Assembly (NCBI GenBank): GCA_030916575.1
Contig: JAUPWJ010000071.1
Location: 1-5,874, forward strand
Reading direction: 5' to 3'
Length of the DNA: 5,874 nucleotides
From: Patescibacteria group bacterium
GTDB lineage: Bacteria; Patescibacteriota; Minisyncoccia; Phycocordibacterales; UBA9973
Shown piece after piece: positions 5,017-5,874 of the stretch; positions within the stretch are counted from its first letter, which is position 1, and each line of letters opens with the position of its first letter. Position numbers and translations under genes: made by a program. Under the pieces are notes generated by a model. That model ran no database searches. It was not told the origin of the DNA and saw only the letters and a program-made list of their open reading frames with translations.

Positions 5017-5874
5017 CTATTCTTCGTGAGATATAGCAATACGGATTATTTCTTCTGCGATTTCTTGTGCGGCATTTGGTTTGTAAAATGCTGTTGCATT
5101 TTTTGCCATCCTGTCATAATGAACTTTATCTCTCATTATTTTTGCAATTTCAGAATTTAAAATATTTGCTGTCATATTGGCTTCTTCAATAACTCCGCAG
5201 GCTCCAGCTCGAGCATAAGCGAAGGCATTTTTTCTAGAATGGTCAGCATTAGAATTGTTAAATGGAATCAATATAGAAGGCACACCCCAAGATGCTATTT
5301 CAAATAGTGTTGAACCAGCTCGAGAAATTATCAAATTTGCAGCACCAGCAGCATTCTTCATCGCTAGTGGATTTAAATATGCATGTGGTAAATAATGTGA
5401 ACGATTTTTATTGTCTGCCAAAACAACAGAAGCTCGTCCCACGACACCCTTATAATTTTTTATACCAGTTTGATGAATAATTTGATAATTATCAATAAGC
5501 ATAGGTAATAAATCTAATATAGTTTGATTAATAAGTTCTGCTCCTTGAGAACCACCTAGTATTAAAATAACTGGCAAATTGGATTCTAATTTAAAGTATT
5601 CAAATGCTTTATCGTGTGAAGCCTTAGTTTCAATCTCTGTGCGTATTGGATGACCCGTCCATGCAATCTTATCTTTTTGAAAAAATACTCCAGCATCAAT
5701 AAAAGATACCGCGACTCGTTTAGCAAATTTTCCTGCCCACATATTTACTCGTCCAGGAGCTGTATCTGATTCATGAATAATAACAGGTATCTTTAAAATC
5801 TTTGCTGCAAAAATAGTTGGAAATGAAGAATAGCCACCTTTACCAAAAACAACATCAGGATAAATAGAATACAA
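5017..5874 (-). CDS. murG: MurG, lipid II-forming GlcNAc transferase (3' part)
   Basis: The last 285 codons of murG; the start is beyond the right edge, since the family is usually about 350-370 residues and the N-terminal GGTGGH loop is missing. The TTG at the window edge is an internal leucine codon, not a start. MurG transfers GlcNAc from UDP-GlcNAc to lipid I on the inner face of the membrane, giving lipid II. Visible signatures, numbered from the edge: FGKGGYSSFP (10-19) and IPVIIHESDTAPGRVN (29-44) of the N-terminal acceptor domain, TGHPIR (73-78), the second glycine-rich loop LGGSQGAELIN (106-116), and the UDP-GlcNAc-binding stretch ISRAGSTLFEIASWGVPSILIPF (183-205, with Glu192) followed by NADHSRKNA (209-217). 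The C-terminal helix ends at a TAG stop. It sits 40 bp upstream of gltX on the same strand; other mur genes would be expected beyond the edge. Confidence 0.96.
   Translation of the reverse strand: MYSIYPDVVFGKGGYSSFPTIFAAKILKIPVIIHESDTAPGRVNMWAGKFAKRVAVSFIDAGVFFQKDKIAWTGHPIRTEIETKASHDKAFEYFKLESNLPVILILGGSQGAELINQTILDLLPMLIDNYQIIHQTGIKNYKGVVGRASVVLADNKNRSHYLPHAYLNPLAMKNAAGAANLIISRAGSTLFEIASWGVPSILIPFNNSNADHSRKNAFAYARAGACGVIEEANMTANILNSEIAKIMRDKVHYDRMAKNATAFYKPNAAQEIAEEIIRIAISHEE

Noticed and set aside
5017..5874. Complete murG with a start at the right edge
   Set aside because: The edge codon is TTG within a stretch homologous to the middle of the N-terminal domain; the first glycine-rich loop is missing, so the gene is cut by the window.

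Overview
The window most likely comes from a Candidatus Patescibacteria (CPR) genome, probably of the Parcubacteria type. The signs are AT-rich sequence, compact gene order, very small single-pass membrane proteins, a short membrane-anchored protein with an Ada-like C-terminal domain, and start codons that mostly lack a Shine-Dalgarno sequence. All complete reading frames end in TAA or TAG, and TGA is not read as a sense codon, so the code looks standard rather than the UGA-Gly code of Gracilibacteria/Absconditabacteria. The taxonomic call is inference from gene style, not from a marker-gene comparison.

Layout: positions 1-53 (minus) hold the first 17 codons of rpmA (ribosomal protein bL27), running off the left edge. 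A 69-bp divergent region (54-122) separates it from a plus-strand gene (123-536) for a membrane-anchored protein with an Ada-like domain. Positions 537-722 form a convergent intergenic region with a long imperfect inverted repeat and a second, overlapping hairpin; the second is the best candidate terminator for the minus-strand operon.

The rest is one co-directional minus-strand cluster, in order of transcription: murG (3' part, 5874 to 5017), gltX (4976 to 3549), a coiled-coil M23 peptidase (3583 to 2282, overlapping gltX by 35 bp), an unrecognised protein with a twin-arginine motif and a zincin-like but incomplete metal site (2277 to 907), and a tiny membrane protein (best start 869, end 723). 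MurG makes lipid II, the M23 protein is built to cut or regulate peptidoglycan, and the Tat-motif protein sits 4 bp behind it, so the cluster mixes cell-wall building and remodelling with one tRNA-charging enzyme.

The most interesting signals lie outside the protein families. (i) gltX and the tiny membrane protein each have a -10-like hexamer exactly 6 nt before ATG, and rpmA has a perfect TATAAT 11 nt before ATG, which suggests leaderless or near-leaderless transcripts. (ii) A 9-bp perfect dyad overlaps both the -10 element and the start codon of gltX. (iii) The convergent region can fold into two mutually exclusive hairpins. (iv) The Tat-motif protein carries TELSH where a zincin would have HExxH.
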